Assembly: GCF_001046635.1 (NCBI RefSeq)
Contig: NZ_KQ130454.1
Span: forward strand, 728,501 to 792,500
Length of the DNA: 64,000 nt
Direction of reading: 5' to 3'
Source: Novosphingobium barchaimii LL02
Lineage (GTDB): Bacteria; Pseudomonadota; Alphaproteobacteria; Sphingomonadales; Sphingomonadaceae
The notes beneath the pieces were generated by a model. It saw only the letters and a list, made by a program, of their open reading frames with translations. It was not told the DNA's origin and ran no database searches. The stretch's first letter is position 1, and each line of letters begins with the position of its first letter. Below are positions 27,384 to 37,005 of this stretch, in pieces. Position numbers and translations under genes: made by a program.

Positions 27384-29039
27384 TCAGTGCGGCTTGGTGG
27401 CCGGATGGAAGCCGGCTTCCTGCGCGTCGAGACCGAGGCCGGCCTCTCCCGCAAGGTCGTGGTCGCTTGCCCGGTCGCCCAGCGTGTCGACATGCATCCA
27501 GCGCTTCACCAGCGGCGAAAGCGCCAGCACGGCGACGGCGACGCCCACCGTGGTCCAGCCGATCTTGCTGTAGATATCCAGCGTCAGCGCCTTGTCCATC
27601 ACGCCGCCCTCGCCGCCGGTGGCCTCGCCGATCTTGCCTGCCACGAAGTTGCCCACGGCGGTCATGTAGAACCATGCCCCCATGATGAAGCTGCCCAGAT
27701 GCACCGGCGAAAGCCGGGTCATGGCCGAAAGGCCGACGGGCGAAAGGCACAGCTCGCCGGTGGTGTGCAGGGCATAGATCAGGAACACGAACAGCACCGA
27801 GGTCATCACAGCCGGATCGCCGGTGCCCGCGCCCCATACGAAGACCAGGAAGCCCAGGCCCACCTGGATCAGCGCAAGGCCGAACTTGGCGGGGGCGGAA
27901 GGCTCGATGCCCTTCCTGCCGAGGTACTGCCACAGACCGGCGAAGATCGGGCCGAACAGCACGATGTAGATCGGGTTGATCGACTGGAACAGGCTGGTGG
28001 GCACCCCGCCGCGATCGACGAACTTGTCGGTATAGAGGCTGAGGCTACCGCCCGCCTGCTCGAACAGGCCCCAGAAAATCGGATTGAGGGCGATCAGGAA
28101 CAGGATCGCGAACATCCGCTCACGCGGTTCCTTGGGCAGCTTGAAGGCTTCCCACAAGGTATAGCCCAGCATGGCCACGCCGGTGAGGATCAGCAGGTTC
28201 TGGATCACGCTGACGTACTGGATCAGGAACCAGACCACCAGAACCGCCGCGCCGCCGGTGCCGTAGAGGATCAGTTCCGCCTTCTTCGCCAGCGCCTTGG
28301 GCGGCTCGCCCCGGCCGCGCAGGGCCGGCTTGCCGACGACGAAGATGATGAGCCCCAGCACCATGCCGATACCGGCAACGCCGAAGCCATAGGACCAGCC
28401 GATCGTCTCGCCCAGATAGCCGACGAGGATCGTGCCCAGCGCAGCGCCGGTGTTCACGCCCATGTAGAAGATCGTGTAGGCCGCATCGCGGCGCGTATCG
28501 GTCATCTTGTAGAGCTGACCGACGATGACCGAGATGTTGGCCTTCAGGAAGCCTGAGCCGACTATGATCAGCGCCAGCGCCAGCCAGAACACGTTGATCG
28601 CCGGATCGGCCTGCTTGACGGCCGGATCAGCGACTCCCTGCAGCCCTTCGTAGGCCATGAACAGGTGGCCGAGCGCCAGAACGATGCCGCCGAAAAGCAC
28701 GGCTTTGCGCTGTCCCAACCAGCGGTCGGCCAGATAGCCGCCCAGCACCGGAGTGATGTAAACGAGGCTGGTGTAGGCCCCATAGATCAGATTCGAACGG
28801 CCATCGGAATAGAGCCAGAACTTGGTGAGATAGAGGATCAGCAACGCTCGCATGCCGTAGTAGGAGAAACGCTCCCACATCTCGGCATAGAACAGCACGA
28901 ACAGGCCGCGCGGGTGGCCTACGAATTCGTCGCTTTTGCGCGTGGCGATAAGACCGCCGATCGCCAGCACGGCGAAGAGGCAGATCGCGCCGATCGCGCC
29001 TATCCAGTCCCCTTCGTTCCAAAGTGCGATGTCCTTCAT
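27384..29039 (-). CDS. POT-family proton-coupled oligopeptide transporter
   Basis: 551 aa inner-membrane symporter (PTR2/DtpT type) for uptake of di- and tripeptides. The family fingerprint EMWERFSYYGMRALLILYL (ExxERFxYYG) is present after the first span, and the protein has about 14 hydrophobic segments. The GAYTSLVYITPVLGGYLADR motif and FYMGVNTGAALG are also characteristic. It lies upstream of the amidohydrolase pair on the same strand (63-base gap), which suggests a peptide-use unit. Confidence 0.92.
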   Translation of the reverse strand: MKDIALWNEGDWIGAIGAICLFAVLAIGGLIATRKSDEFVGHPRGLFVLFYAEMWERFSYYGMRALLILYLTKFWLYSDGRSNLIYGAYTSLVYITPVLGGYLADRWLGQRKAVLFGGIVLALGHLFMAYEGLQGVADPAVKQADPAINVFWLALALIIVGSGFLKANISVIVGQLYKMTDTRRDAAYTIFYMGVNTGAALGTILVGYLGETIGWSYGFGVAGIGMVLGLIIFVVGKPALRGRGEPPKALAKKAELILYGTGGAAVLVVWFLIQYVSVIQNLLILTGVAMLGYTLWEAFKLPKEPRERMFAILFLIALNPIFWGLFEQAGGSLSLYTDKFVDRGGVPTSLFQSINPIYIVLFGPIFAGLWQYLGRKGIEPSAPAKFGLALIQVGLGFLVFVWGAGTGDPAVMTSVLFVFLIYALHTTGELCLSPVGLSAMTRLSPVHLGSFIMGAWFYMTAVGNFVAGKIGEATGGEGGVMDKALTLDIYSKIGWTTVGVAVAVLALSPLVKRWMHVDTLGDRASDHDLAGEAGLGLDAQEAGFHPATKPH

Positions 29040-29324
29040 GTCGCTTCTATGCCCTCACGCCCTGTAATCCTGCCCGCTCCCATGCCCGTCTGGAACCGGC
29101 ACAGTGCGAAAGAAGCGAGGTTAGCGGGCAATTTGCCAGTGTAAATGGGCAGCGGCGCATCGTGCCGGCAAGCGCGGAGCGCAAAACTGGGCGATTTCAC
29201 ACACGTAACACTTCCCATTGCGCGAAGCGGCCAGCGATGGCATTTTCCCGGCACGGGGCAGGCTGGCGTTACGTAATTTTATGTTCCGACACGGTTTGTC
29301 GTTTTTTTGGGGGGAAATTTCGCG

Positions 29325-29606
29325 ATGATCAGGTCCGAACTGCTGCAGGTGCTATCCAAGGACAATCCCGAGCTTCGCGCAGAGGATGTGGAGCGCGCCG
29401 TAGACACCTTCTTCGACGAAATCGGCCAGCGCCTGGCAGACGGCGGCCGCGTGGAACTGCGCGGCTTCGGTGCCTTTTCAACCCGCCACCGCGATGGCCG
29501 CAAGGGCCGCAACCCTCGCACCGGCGAAAGTGTGGAAGTGCCCGAGAAGCGCGTCCCCTATTTCAAGCCCGGCAAGGAAATGCGCGCCCGTCTCAACGTG
29601 GAGTGA
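29325..29606 (+). CDS. ihfB: Integration host factor beta subunit
   Basis: 93 aa HU/IHF-fold DNA-bending protein. The beta-arm signature [20 protein letters not shown] is that of IHF rather than HU, and the N-terminus [11 protein letters not shown] matches the beta chain. The ATG at 29325 is preceded by gggggga; an in-frame TTG 18 bases upstream is less likely. It would pair with an IhfA made elsewhere. Monocistronic here, followed by tRNA-Leu. Confidence 0.93.
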   Translation: MIRSELLQVLSKDNPELRAEDVERAVDTFFDEIGQRLADGGRVELRGFGAFSTRHRDGRKGRNPRTGESVEVPEKRVPYFKPGKEMRARLNVE

Positions 29607-29701
29607 TCGCACCTTTCGGGGGATTTTCGTACAAGATGCGGCAAGGTCCCGGTTGCCGGGGCCGCGCCGATCTGCGAGATGCAGCGCCTGACGCAGGCCG
29701 T

Positions 29702-29785
29702 GCGGGCGTGGCGGAATGGTAGACGCTGCGGACTTAAAATCCGCTTGGGTATCCAGTGCGGGTTCGAGTCCCGCCGCCCGCACCA
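29702..29785 (+). tRNA. tRNA-Leu (anticodon UAA), CCA encoded
   Basis: An 84-base cloverleaf. Acceptor arms GCGGGCG (29702-29708) and CGCCCGC (29775-29781) pair fully, the discriminator is A and CCA is encoded at 29783-29785. The anticodon stem GCGGA/TCCGC encloses CTTAAAA, giving anticodon TAA (Leu UUA). The T-arm GCGGGTTCGAGTCCCGC and a long variable arm confirm a class II tRNA. Confidence 0.97.
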
Positions 29786-29835
29786 AATTTCCCGATCATT
29801 GATTACTTCGCATTTATTTGCGGCAGTGAACGTAT

Positions 29836-29847
29836 GCAAACGTTTGC
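29836..29847. promoter_or_regulatory. Perfect 12-bp palindrome GCAAACGTTTGC (LacI/PurR-type operator shape)
   Basis: The palindrome lies in the AT-richer gap between tRNA-Leu and the PilZ gene, 126 bases before the PilZ start. With its flanks (tatgcaaacgtttgcgttt) it closely matches the central-CG operator shape of LacI-family repressors such as PurR. No LacI-family gene is in the window. Could be the operator of the PilZ gene. Confidence 0.45.
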
Positions 29848-29972
29848 GTTTACAAATAGGTAATGTGCTGAAAGGTATCTATTACTAGGTATGCACCCGT
29901 TGAGCTGTTGCGCATCCCGCGCAGCGCCGCCTAGCCGGCTTAACGGGCGCGTACCAAGGGGGTATCGTTCGC

Positions 29973-30596
29973 ATGAATTTCCCGGGCAGCCTGTCCACCC
30001 GCAGCGCCGCATCATCGGCCGACCAGCGTGCGACGCCGCGCTTTGCGCTGCTGCTGCGGGCGGCCAAGCTGGTTTCGCCCGGAGGAGAGTACCTCTGCAT
30101 CGTGCGCGACGTTTCCGCGACCGGGGTGAAGCTCAGGCTGTTCCACTCGCTGGCCGGGGTCGAGCAACTGGCGCTGGAAAGCGTGACCGGTGAGCGTACC
30201 GGCGTCAATCTGGTGTGGGAACACGGCGGCGAGGCAGGTTTTCGCTTCGTGCAGCCGATCGACGTCGAGCGTTTCATCGCCGAGGCCGGGCCCTATCCCA
30301 AACGCCCCATCCGCATCTGCGTGGACCATCCCGCCCGCATCACTGTGACAGGCAGCGTGACAGGCGCCCGGCTTCTCGACCTCTCGCGTCAGGGCGCCCG
30401 GATTGAAACCGACCAGCGCCTTGCGATCGGGCAGCAACTGCGCATCGACGCCGCGGAGATGCCGCAGTTCGAGGCCACCGTATGCTGGCGCCGCGAACCG
30501 GCTTACGGCCTGGTGTTCCGCCAGCTCATGAGCCTGGAGGAACTGGCCCAGCGCACCTTCCGCATGCAGGCCCTGCGCGGTATTCCCTCCCGATAA
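29973..30596 (+). CDS. Tandem PilZ-domain protein
   Basis: 207 aa cytosolic protein with two PilZ modules. The first (about residues 19-100) has the c-di-GMP motifs RATPR (RxxxR) and DVSATG (DxSxxG). The second (about 108-200) has DLSRQGARIE (DxSxxG), but its arginine motif is only partial (KRPIR). It probably senses c-di-GMP and controls motility, envelope or polysaccharide functions; no effector gene is adjacent. The ATG at 29973 follows aagggggtat by about 15 bases. A LacI-type palindrome lies upstream. Confidence 0.85.
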   Translation: MNFPGSLSTRSAASSADQRATPRFALLLRAAKLVSPGGEYLCIVRDVSATGVKLRLFHSLAGVEQLALESVTGERTGVNLVWEHGGEAGFRFVQPIDVERFIAEAGPYPKRPIRICVDHPARITVTGSVTGARLLDLSRQGARIETDQRLAIGQQLRIDAAEMPQFEATVCWRREPAYGLVFRQLMSLEELAQRTFRMQALRGIPSR

Positions 30597-30609
30597 AGGC
30601 CCATCGGCG

Positions 30610-31101
30610 CTAGTCCGGCCGAAACTTCATCGCCGCCCCGTTCATGCAATAGCGCTTGCCGGTTGGCGGCGGCCCATCGTCGAAGACGTGGCCCAGATGC
30701 CCTCCGCAGCGCATGCAGTGCACTTCGGTGCGCGAGATCCCCAGCGTCGAATCGCCCGAGACACCGACAGCGCCGGGCACCGGCTTCCAGAAGCTGGGCC
30801 AGCCGGTACCGCTGTCGAACTTGGTCTTCGAGGAAAACAGCGGGTTACCGTCCGCCGCGCATAGAAAGGTACCGGCGCGGTGTTCATCGTTGAGCGGCGA
30901 GGTGAAGGACCGCTCGGTCCCCTGCTGGCGCAGGATGCGGTATTGCTCGGCGGTCAGGCGGCGGCGCCATTCCGCATCGGCGAAATGCACCGGATAGACT
31001 TTCGCCTCGGCTTCGGTGCCCCCGCAGGCGGCAAGCACCGGCAGCGCGGCCCCCGCGCTGAGCCAGGCCAGGACATTTCGGCGGGTTGTCGCTGTGGGCA
31101 T
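30610..31101 (-). CDS. msrB: Exported methionine-R-sulfoxide reductase MsrB (Tat/lipoprotein-type signal)
   Basis: 163 aa enzyme that reduces methionine-R-sulfoxide in proteins. TTRRNVLAWLSAGAALPVLA plus AACGG shows a twin-arginine signal with a lipobox cysteine, so it acts outside the cytoplasm. The catalytic cysteine is in RYCMNG near the C-terminus, and FDSGTGWPSFWKP is the substrate site. One zinc CxxC (CMRCGGHLGH) is intact; the other is CAAD, with only one cysteine. It is a single gene, convergent with the PilZ gene. Confidence 0.9.
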   Translation of the reverse strand: MPTATTRRNVLAWLSAGAALPVLAACGGTEAEAKVYPVHFADAEWRRRLTAEQYRILRQQGTERSFTSPLNDEHRAGTFLCAADGNPLFSSKTKFDSGTGWPSFWKPVPGAVGVSGDSTLGISRTEVHCMRCGGHLGHVFDDGPPPTGKRYCMNGAAMKFRPD

Positions 31102-31189
31102 GATGACGCCTGACCTCTTGCTTGATCCCCTGCCCCTCCATGTGGGGCACGCGCAGCGCTATTCAATCTCGGGCCGGTATCTCTTGTCC

Positions 31190-32449
31190 CTAACGATTGA
31201 CGGCGGGGCGGCGGCCCGGCCACCAGCGGACCTTGCCTTTTTTCCCCTGCGCGCCGGACTTCATCACGCGCATGCGGAACAGGCCCGAACCCAGCCGCAC
31301 CAGCAGCAGAACCCACAGGCCCTGCCAAAGCACCGCGCCCAGATGGGGCAGCAGCGCCGGGTCCTGCGCCGCGCGGGCCAGCATCGCGAAAGGCGAGCTG
31401 AACGGGAACAGCGCCGCGACCATCTCGATCGTGCTGCCCGGCTGGGTCATCGCGTACGTGGCGAAGAAGAACAGCATGAGCTGCATCATCGTCACCGGCA
31501 TCGAGAGCGTCTGCACCTCGCGAACGGTATTCGCCAGCGAGCCGATCGAGAGGAACACCGAACCCAGCAGCAGGTAGGCCATGGAAAAGTAGAGGATGCC
31601 CAGCAGGACCAGCATCGGCCAGCCCACGGCAGGGTCAGGCAGCGACGGCACCGCCGATTCGGCCAGCAGGTAAAGCCCGCCCCCAACAGCGGCCCATGTG
31701 GCGATGCCCACCAGCGACACGCCCAGCATCGCAAAGAGCTTGCCGAAGAACACCGCCTCCATCGGGATCGCGGCGGCCAGCACCTCGATGATCTTGTTGG
31801 CTTTCTCCTCGACGAGGTTGGACAGAACCATCCCCGCCAGCATCATCGTCAGCAGAAACAGCAGCGTCTGGGCGCCCTGCGCCGTCCTGAGACGGCTCTT
31901 GCGGTCGTTGACCCGGCTGCTGACCGTGGTTTCCAGCCTGACCCGCGGCCAAGGCGCGGCGGAGGTCTGCTTTGCCTGTGCCGCGATCATCGCCACGTCG
32001 CCGGTCCACGCCGCGATCTGGTCGCGCGGGCCGGTCAACACGGGTGCTTCGAGGGAGCCGGAGAGAATCGCGGCGATGTTGCCTTCCTTGCCAGCCATGG
32101 CGGCCGCCGGATCGGCGCGCTCGCCCGGGGCGAGGCGCTTGAGCACCATGAGGCCGGGCAAATCCTGCCCCAGCCGGTCGGCAAGCCCGTCACGGGCGCG
32201 AACCATGGCGTCGGCTTCGGCTCCGGGCATGATGACCCCCACTTCCGGCCGCTCGCTGGAATGCTCCACCTGATTGCCCACGCTGCCCGCCAGCGCCCCG
32301 ACGATCAGCGGGAACAGCGGGCCGAGCAGGAAGAAGAAGAACGTGCGCGAGAACAGGATCGCGGTGAAATCGCGCCGGGCCACGACCCAGGCGGCGCTAA
32401 AAGCCGAGAGCCGGCCCTGATGCGAATCGTCGTGCGAGTCGAGGATCAT
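31190..32449 (-). CDS. ABC-2 type exporter permease (NatB-like)
   Basis: 419 aa membrane subunit of an ABC exporter. Its N-terminal span FFFFLLGPLFPLIVGALAG is followed by a large extracytoplasmic loop (about residues 55-215) and five or so C-terminal spans (LLFLLTMMLAGMVLSNLVEE onward), the layout of NatB/ABC-2 permeases. Its ATG overlaps the stop of the ATPase gene (ATGA), so they form one transporter. The substrate is unknown; sodium or drug efflux is only a family-level guess. Confidence 0.85.
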   Translation of the reverse strand: MILDSHDDSHQGRLSAFSAAWVVARRDFTAILFSRTFFFFLLGPLFPLIVGALAGSVGNQVEHSSERPEVGVIMPGAEADAMVRARDGLADRLGQDLPGLMVLKRLAPGERADPAAAMAGKEGNIAAILSGSLEAPVLTGPRDQIAAWTGDVAMIAAQAKQTSAAPWPRVRLETTVSSRVNDRKSRLRTAQGAQTLLFLLTMMLAGMVLSNLVEEKANKIIEVLAAAIPMEAVFFGKLFAMLGVSLVGIATWAAVGGGLYLLAESAVPSLPDPAVGWPMLVLLGILYFSMAYLLLGSVFLSIGSLANTVREVQTLSMPVTMMQLMLFFFATYAMTQPGSTIEMVAALFPFSSPFAMLARAAQDPALLPHLGAVLWQGLWVLLLVRLGSGLFRMRVMKSGAQGKKGKVRWWPGRRPAVNR

Positions 32450-33474
32450 CGGCGCGGCTCCTCGGGCTTTTCTTCTTCCAGCGCGCGCGCCGCGGCCTCA
32501 CCGGCGATGGCGACGAAGGCATCGTGCAGGCCCGCACGCTCGATGGAGAGCGACAGGATGCCAGCCTCTCCCGCGATCAGGGCGCGCAGCAGCGGTTCGA
32601 TACCCGAGTCGGGCAACGCGAAGTGCCAGAACTGGCCATCCTGCCGTACATCGGCGGGCAGCGCGGCGCGCCACGCGCCCTGCAGCGCGCGGGTTTCGAG
32701 GCGGACCTGCGCCGGGATGCGGTCCCGCGCGAGGTCGACCGGACCGGCGAAGGGCACCTTGCCGCCGGCGATGATCGCCACTTCGTCGCACAGCCGCTCG
32801 GCATGGGCGATGACGTGGGTAGAAAAGATCACGGTGGCGCCGTCCTGCGCCAGACCGCGCATCATCGCCTCCAGCTTGCCCTGGTTGAGCGCATCGAGGC
32901 CGGAGAACGGCTCGTCGAAGATCACCAGCCGGGGCCGGTGGACCAGCGTGCCGAGGATCTGGACCTGCTGCGCCATACCCTTGGAAAGCTGGCGTATCTG
33001 CCGATCTGCGGCATAGCCCAGCCCGTGCCGCTCAAGCAGTTCATGCGCCCGGCGGCGGCCTTCCTTCAGCGGCAGTCCGCGCAAGGCGCCAAGAAACGCG
33101 ATCGCCTCCGTCGCCTTCATCGAGGGGTAGAGGCCGCGCTCCTCGGGCAGGTAGCCGATCGCATGGGCAACGTCGTGCGGGCGTTCGGCTCCAAGGATGC
33201 GGCGATAGCCCGAATCGGGGTCGATGATGCCCAGAAGCATCCGCAAAGTGGTGGTCTTGCCGGCACCGTTGGGGCCGAGGATGCCGTAGACCGAGCCCGC
33301 CGGGACCGAAAGATCGACGCCGTCAACGGCGGTGAAACCCTCGAAACGCTTGACCAGGCCGCGCGCTTCGATCGCCAGCGGCCGGTCAAAGGGCAATCCC
33401 GCATCTGACTGCCGTGCCCGATCTGACTGGTGCGGATTGCCGGTCAACCTCGGATCTCCTACTTGCGCATCCAT
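32446..33474 (-). CDS. ABC exporter ATP-binding protein (NatA-like)
   Basis: ATPase subunit partnering the downstream permease. Walker A is [10 protein letters not shown], the signature is LSKGMAQQ and Walker B is [12 protein letters not shown], all intact. The start is uncertain. The ATG at 33474 (342 aa) collides with the start codon of divergent queG; TTG at 33447 has aggag 8 bases upstream, and TTG at 33396 would give the usual short N-terminus before [11 protein letters not shown]. Direct repeats lie between the last two candidates, which would suit a promoter region if the gene starts at 33396. Confidence 0.88.
   Translation of the reverse strand: MDAQVGDPRLTGNPHQSDRARQSDAGLPFDRPLAIEARGLVKRFEGFTAVDGVDLSVPAGSVYGILGPNGAGKTTTLRMLLGIIDPDSGYRRILGAERPHDVAHAIGYLPEERGLYPSMKATEAIAFLGALRGLPLKEGRRRAHELLERHGLGYAADRQIRQLSKGMAQQVQILGTLVHRPRLVIFDEPFSGLDALNQGKLEAMMRGLAQDGATVIFSTHVIAHAERLCDEVAIIAGGKVPFAGPVDLARDRIPAQVRLETRALQGAWRAALPADVRQDGQFWHFALPDSGIEPLLRALIAGEAGILSLSIERAGLHDAFVAIAGEAAARALEEEKPEEPRR
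33403..33429. repeat. Direct repeat atctgactg (two copies, 18-bp period)
   Basis: ATCTGACTG occurs at 33403-33411 and 33421-33429, two copies on one face of the helix at an 18-base period. It lies where the ABC ATPase and queG genes diverge. It may be coding sequence by chance or a regulator binding pair; see the start-codon conflict described for the ABC gene. Confidence 0.4.
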
Positions 33475-34594
33475 GACATCCCCCGGCTCTAACATATCCG
33501 CCCATGATGGCGCAGATCTGGTTAAGGCCAAGCTAAATGCTTTCGCCAAGGATGCAGAGGCACAGGCGCGCGCGTTGGGCTTCTGCGCCTTCGGTATCGC
33601 CTCGGCCGCCACCGACGACGCGCGCGCCGCCCGGCTCGATGCCTGGCTGGCGGCGGGGATGCACGGCACCATGGGCTGGATGGAGGAACGTGCGCACCAT
33701 CGTCGCAGCCCGCAGGGTATGTGGCCCGAGGCGCGCAGCGTGATTGCGCTGGGCATGAGCTATGCCCCCGCCGCCGACCCGCTGCGGCTGGAGGGCGAAC
33801 CGCAGATCGGGCGCATCTCCACTTATGCGCAAGGTGCCGACTATCACGACGTGGTGAAGAAGGCGCTGAAGCACCTCTCCCGCTGGATCGTGGCCGAGGG
33901 GCAGGCGCGCAAGATCGCGCCCGAAGTGGGCGTGAAGGTGTTCACCGATACCGCGCCGGTCATGGAAAAGCCGCTGGCCGCCTCGGCCGGGCTGGGCTGG
34001 CAGGGCAAGCATACCAACGTGGTCAGCCGCGAGCATGGATCGTGGCTGTTCCTGGGCGAAATCTACACGACGCTGGAGTTCGAACCTGCAAAACCGGGCC
34101 GCGACAGTTGCGGATCGTGCAGCGCCTGTCAGGACGCCTGCCCGACGAACGCGTTTCCCGCGCCTTACCGGCTCGATGCGCGCCGCTGCGTCAGCTATCT
34201 CACCATCGAACACAAGGGGCCCGTCCCCGAGGACCTGCGAGAAGGGCTGGGCAACCGCATCTACGGCTGCGACGACTGTCTGGCGGTGTGCCCGTGGAAC
34301 AAGTTCGCGCAAGTGTCGCACACCATCAAGGCGTACCTGCCCCGCGCGGAACTGACCGCGCCGGAACTGGCGGACCTGCTGACGCTGGACGATGCGGGTT
34401 TCCGCACGCTGTTCTCGGGCAGTCCGATCAAGCGAATCGGGCGCAATCGCTTCGTTCGCAACTGCCTGTATGCGGCGGGAAACAGCGGGCGGGCGGCACT
34501 GCTGGCGCCAGTGGAGGCGCTATTGGGGGATGATGACCCCGTTGTGGCGGAAGCTGCCCAGTGGGCGCGGGCGCGGCTTGGCGCTCCGGCCTGA
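33473..34594 (+). CDS. queG: Epoxyqueuosine reductase
   Basis: Cobalamin- and iron-sulfur-dependent enzyme that performs the last step of tRNA queuosine synthesis (epoxyqueuosine to queuosine). 373 aa from ATG 33473. The two [4Fe-4S] motifs are present in [16 protein letters not shown] and [15 protein letters not shown], and [15 protein letters not shown] with [17 protein letters not shown] is the family core. The C-terminal HEAT-like tail is shorter than in E. coli. The start codon overlaps that proposed for the divergent ABC gene within CATG. Other que genes are not in the window. Confidence 0.92.
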   Translation: MTSPGSNISAHDGADLVKAKLNAFAKDAEAQARALGFCAFGIASAATDDARAARLDAWLAAGMHGTMGWMEERAHHRRSPQGMWPEARSVIALGMSYAPAADPLRLEGEPQIGRISTYAQGADYHDVVKKALKHLSRWIVAEGQARKIAPEVGVKVFTDTAPVMEKPLAASAGLGWQGKHTNVVSREHGSWLFLGEIYTTLEFEPAKPGRDSCGSCSACQDACPTNAFPAPYRLDARRCVSYLTIEHKGPVPEDLREGLGNRIYGCDDCLAVCPWNKFAQVSHTIKAYLPRAELTAPELADLLTLDDAGFRTLFSGSPIKRIGRNRFVRNCLYAAGNSGRAALLAPVEALLGDDDPVVAEAAQWARARLGAPA

Positions 34595-34646
34595 TTTCCC
34601 AGAAGGTGGCGGGGCCCCCGCAAGAACGCAGGCCCCCGCCTTGCCT

Positions 34647-35873
34647 TTAGAGCAGTTCCTTGAGCGGCGTGCCGGCATCCGCCAGAACGGCCACGTCGGG
34701 CGTCGCCCCGGCTTCCACCAGCTTGCGGCCCTGTACGTAGTCCTTGACCGCATTCACGCAGTCCAGCGCGACGACGCGGCCTTCCTTGAGGTATACGACC
34801 GAGAAGCTGCGGCTATCGGGCTCGCCGCGAATCACGGTCTTGTCGAAGCCCATGTTGATGCCGGCGGTCTGGAGACGCAGGTCATACTGGTTCGACCAGA
34901 ACCACGGGAACGCCTTGTAGGCCTTCTCGTCGCCGCAGATGGCCTTGGCGACACAGGTGGCCATGTCGTTCGCGTTCTGCACCGATTCGACCCGCATCAC
35001 GGTGCCGCCGGCGTATTCGCAGGCAAAGGCTGCGCAGTCGCCGATGGCGTAGATGTCGGGCAGCGACGTGCGGCAGAATTCATCCACGTCGACTCCGTTC
35101 GCGCCGCTCGCTCCAGCCGAGATCAGCGGGCCGATGGCAGGCACGATGCCAATGCCGACGATCACCGCCTCGGCCGGGACCACTTCGCCGTCCGCCAGCT
35201 GAACGCCGGTGACACGGTGGCCATCGCCCACCAGGCAATCAACCGCCACGCCAGTGCGCAGGTCGACGCCGTGGTCGCGGTGTTCTTTCTGATAAAACTC
35301 GGACAGTTCCTCGCCGGCCACGCGGGCCAGGACGCGCGGCAGCGCTTCGAGCAGGGTTACGTTGAGCTTCAGCTTCGACAGCACCGCCGCCGCTTCGAGT
35401 CCGATGTAGCCGCCGCCGATGACGACGATGTTCTTCGTACCCGCATCGACTTCGGCCATCAGCGTGTCGCAGTCCTCGCGGGTGCGCACGGCGTGGACGC
35501 CGGCCAGTTCCGCGCCCGAGCACGAGAGGCGGCGCGGATCGCCGCCGGTCGCCCAGACCAGCTTGCCATACCCCAGCGTGGTGCCGTTCGAAAACGTCAG
35601 TTCCTTTGCCTTGGCATCGACCTTCGTGACCTCCGTGCTGAGCTTGAAGGTTATCTCCTTCTCGGCCCAGAACGTCGGAGGGCGGATGTAGAGCCGGTCG
35701 AAGGTCTTCTCGCGCGCGAAGTACTCCTTGGAGAGCGGCGGGCGCTCGTAAGGATACTCCGGCTCGCGGCCGACTACGGTGATGGTTCCGGTGAACCCGT
35801 TCTGGCGCAAGGCAATGGCGCACTGCGCCCCGCCATGTCCCGCTCCCACGATGACGACGTCTGTTGTTTCCAT
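34647..35873 (-). CDS. FAD-dependent ferredoxin/rubredoxin reductase-like protein
   Basis: 408 aa flavoprotein resembling the NADH-dependent reductases of dioxygenase and P450 ferredoxins (BphA4/ThcD type). FAD motif [17 protein letters not shown] is at the N-terminus, the NAD motif [16 protein letters not shown] is near residue 145-160, and [12 protein letters not shown] is the second FAD contact. It should move electrons from NADH to a small iron-sulfur partner, but no ferredoxin gene is adjacent. The ATG at 35873 was chosen; the frame extends 54 bases upstream without family character. Confidence 0.88.
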   Translation of the reverse strand: METTDVVIVGAGHGGAQCAIALRQNGFTGTITVVGREPEYPYERPPLSKEYFAREKTFDRLYIRPPTFWAEKEITFKLSTEVTKVDAKAKELTFSNGTTLGYGKLVWATGGDPRRLSCSGAELAGVHAVRTREDCDTLMAEVDAGTKNIVVIGGGYIGLEAAAVLSKLKLNVTLLEALPRVLARVAGEELSEFYQKEHRDHGVDLRTGVAVDCLVGDGHRVTGVQLADGEVVPAEAVIVGIGIVPAIGPLISAGASGANGVDVDEFCRTSLPDIYAIGDCAAFACEYAGGTVMRVESVQNANDMATCVAKAICGDEKAYKAFPWFWSNQYDLRLQTAGINMGFDKTVIRGEPDSRSFSVVYLKEGRVVALDCVNAVKDYVQGRKLVEAGATPDVAVLADAGTPLKELL

Positions 35874-36012
35874 GCCCGGTTGAGTTCCGCAATTTAACCG
35901 CGCGGTCAATGCCCCAGAAGATATCAAGTTGCGATAATTACGGTATCGACGCCTGATCAGCGAGCGACGGCGACAATCGCTTGCCCCGCCTTCACCCTGT
36001 CTTCCGCCCTGG

Positions 36013-37005
36013 TCAGGCCGGCACCTGCCCCAGCGCTTCCATTGTCAGTTCAAGCGAGCGGATCTGCGCCGCCGGATCGTAAGTGGCGATGCTGACCATC
36101 AGTTCGTCCGCCTGCGTGCGGGCGACGAATTCCTCGATCCCGGCGCGCACCGTCTGCGGATCGCCCACGGCACTGACCGAGCGGACCTGCTCCAGCATCG
36201 CTTTCGCCGAACCGGGCAGGCTATCGCGGTAACCGCGTACCGGTGGCAGCAGCCGGCCGGGATTGCCGGTGCGCAGCGCCACGAAGCTCTGGTCGGTGGA
36301 GGTGGCGAGATAGGCCGCTTCCTCGTCCGTATCGGCGGCGATCACGTTGATTGCGGCCATGAAGTGAGGCTTGTCCAGCGTTTCGGACGGCTGGAACCGC
36401 TCGCGGTAGACCTTGGCGGCCTCGTCCAGCGCAGCAGGCGCGAAGTGCGAGGCGAAGGCGTAGGGCAGGCCCAGCATCGCCGCGAGCTGCGCGCCGAACA
36501 GGCTGGAGCCGAGAATCCACATCTCCACATTCGCGCCCGCCGCCTGCGGCGAAGGGACGCCGCCCGCCGCCTGCCCGGCGAAACGGGCCTGCAGTTCGAC
36601 GACATCGTTGGGAAAACGCTCCGACGCGGCGTGGATGTCCTTGCGCAGGGCATGGGCCAGCCGCCCGTCCGCGCCCGGCGCGCGGCCAAGGCCCAGATCG
36701 ACGCGGCCCGGAAAAAGCGCCGACAGCGTGCCGAACTGCTCGGCGATCACGTAAGGCGTGTGGTTGGGCAGCATGATCCCGCCCGAGCCGATGCGGATCG
36801 TCGAGGTCGCATTACCGAGATGGGCCAGGACCACCGAAGTCGCTCCGCCCGCGATCCCGTCCATGCCGTGATGCTCGGCCACCCAGTAGCGCTTGTAGCC
36901 GGCGCGCTCGGCGGCCTGCGCGGTCTTCACCGAGATGTCGAGCGCCTGGGCGACCGTGCCGCCTTCGCGCACGGAAACGAGATCGAGGACGGAAAGGGGG
37001 ATCAT
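36013..37005 (-). CDS. LLM-class flavin-dependent oxidoreductase (luciferase-like)
   Basis: 330 aa bacterial-luciferase-fold monooxygenase. The start [20 protein letters not shown] and [31 protein letters not shown] and [12 protein letters not shown] are the standard motifs of the COG2141 MsnO8-like group. It uses reduced flavin on an unknown substrate. The ATG overlaps the stop of the upstream TPR gene (ATGA), so the two are coupled. Confidence 0.88.
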   Translation of the reverse strand: MIPLSVLDLVSVREGGTVAQALDISVKTAQAAERAGYKRYWVAEHHGMDGIAGGATSVVLAHLGNATSTIRIGSGGIMLPNHTPYVIAEQFGTLSALFPGRVDLGLGRAPGADGRLAHALRKDIHAASERFPNDVVELQARFAGQAAGGVPSPQAAGANVEMWILGSSLFGAQLAAMLGLPYAFASHFAPAALDEAAKVYRERFQPSETLDKPHFMAAINVIAADTDEEAAYLATSTDQSFVALRTGNPGRLLPPVRGYRDSLPGSAKAMLEQVRSVSAVGDPQTVRAGIEEFVARTQADELMVSIATYDPAAQIRSLELTMEALGQVPA

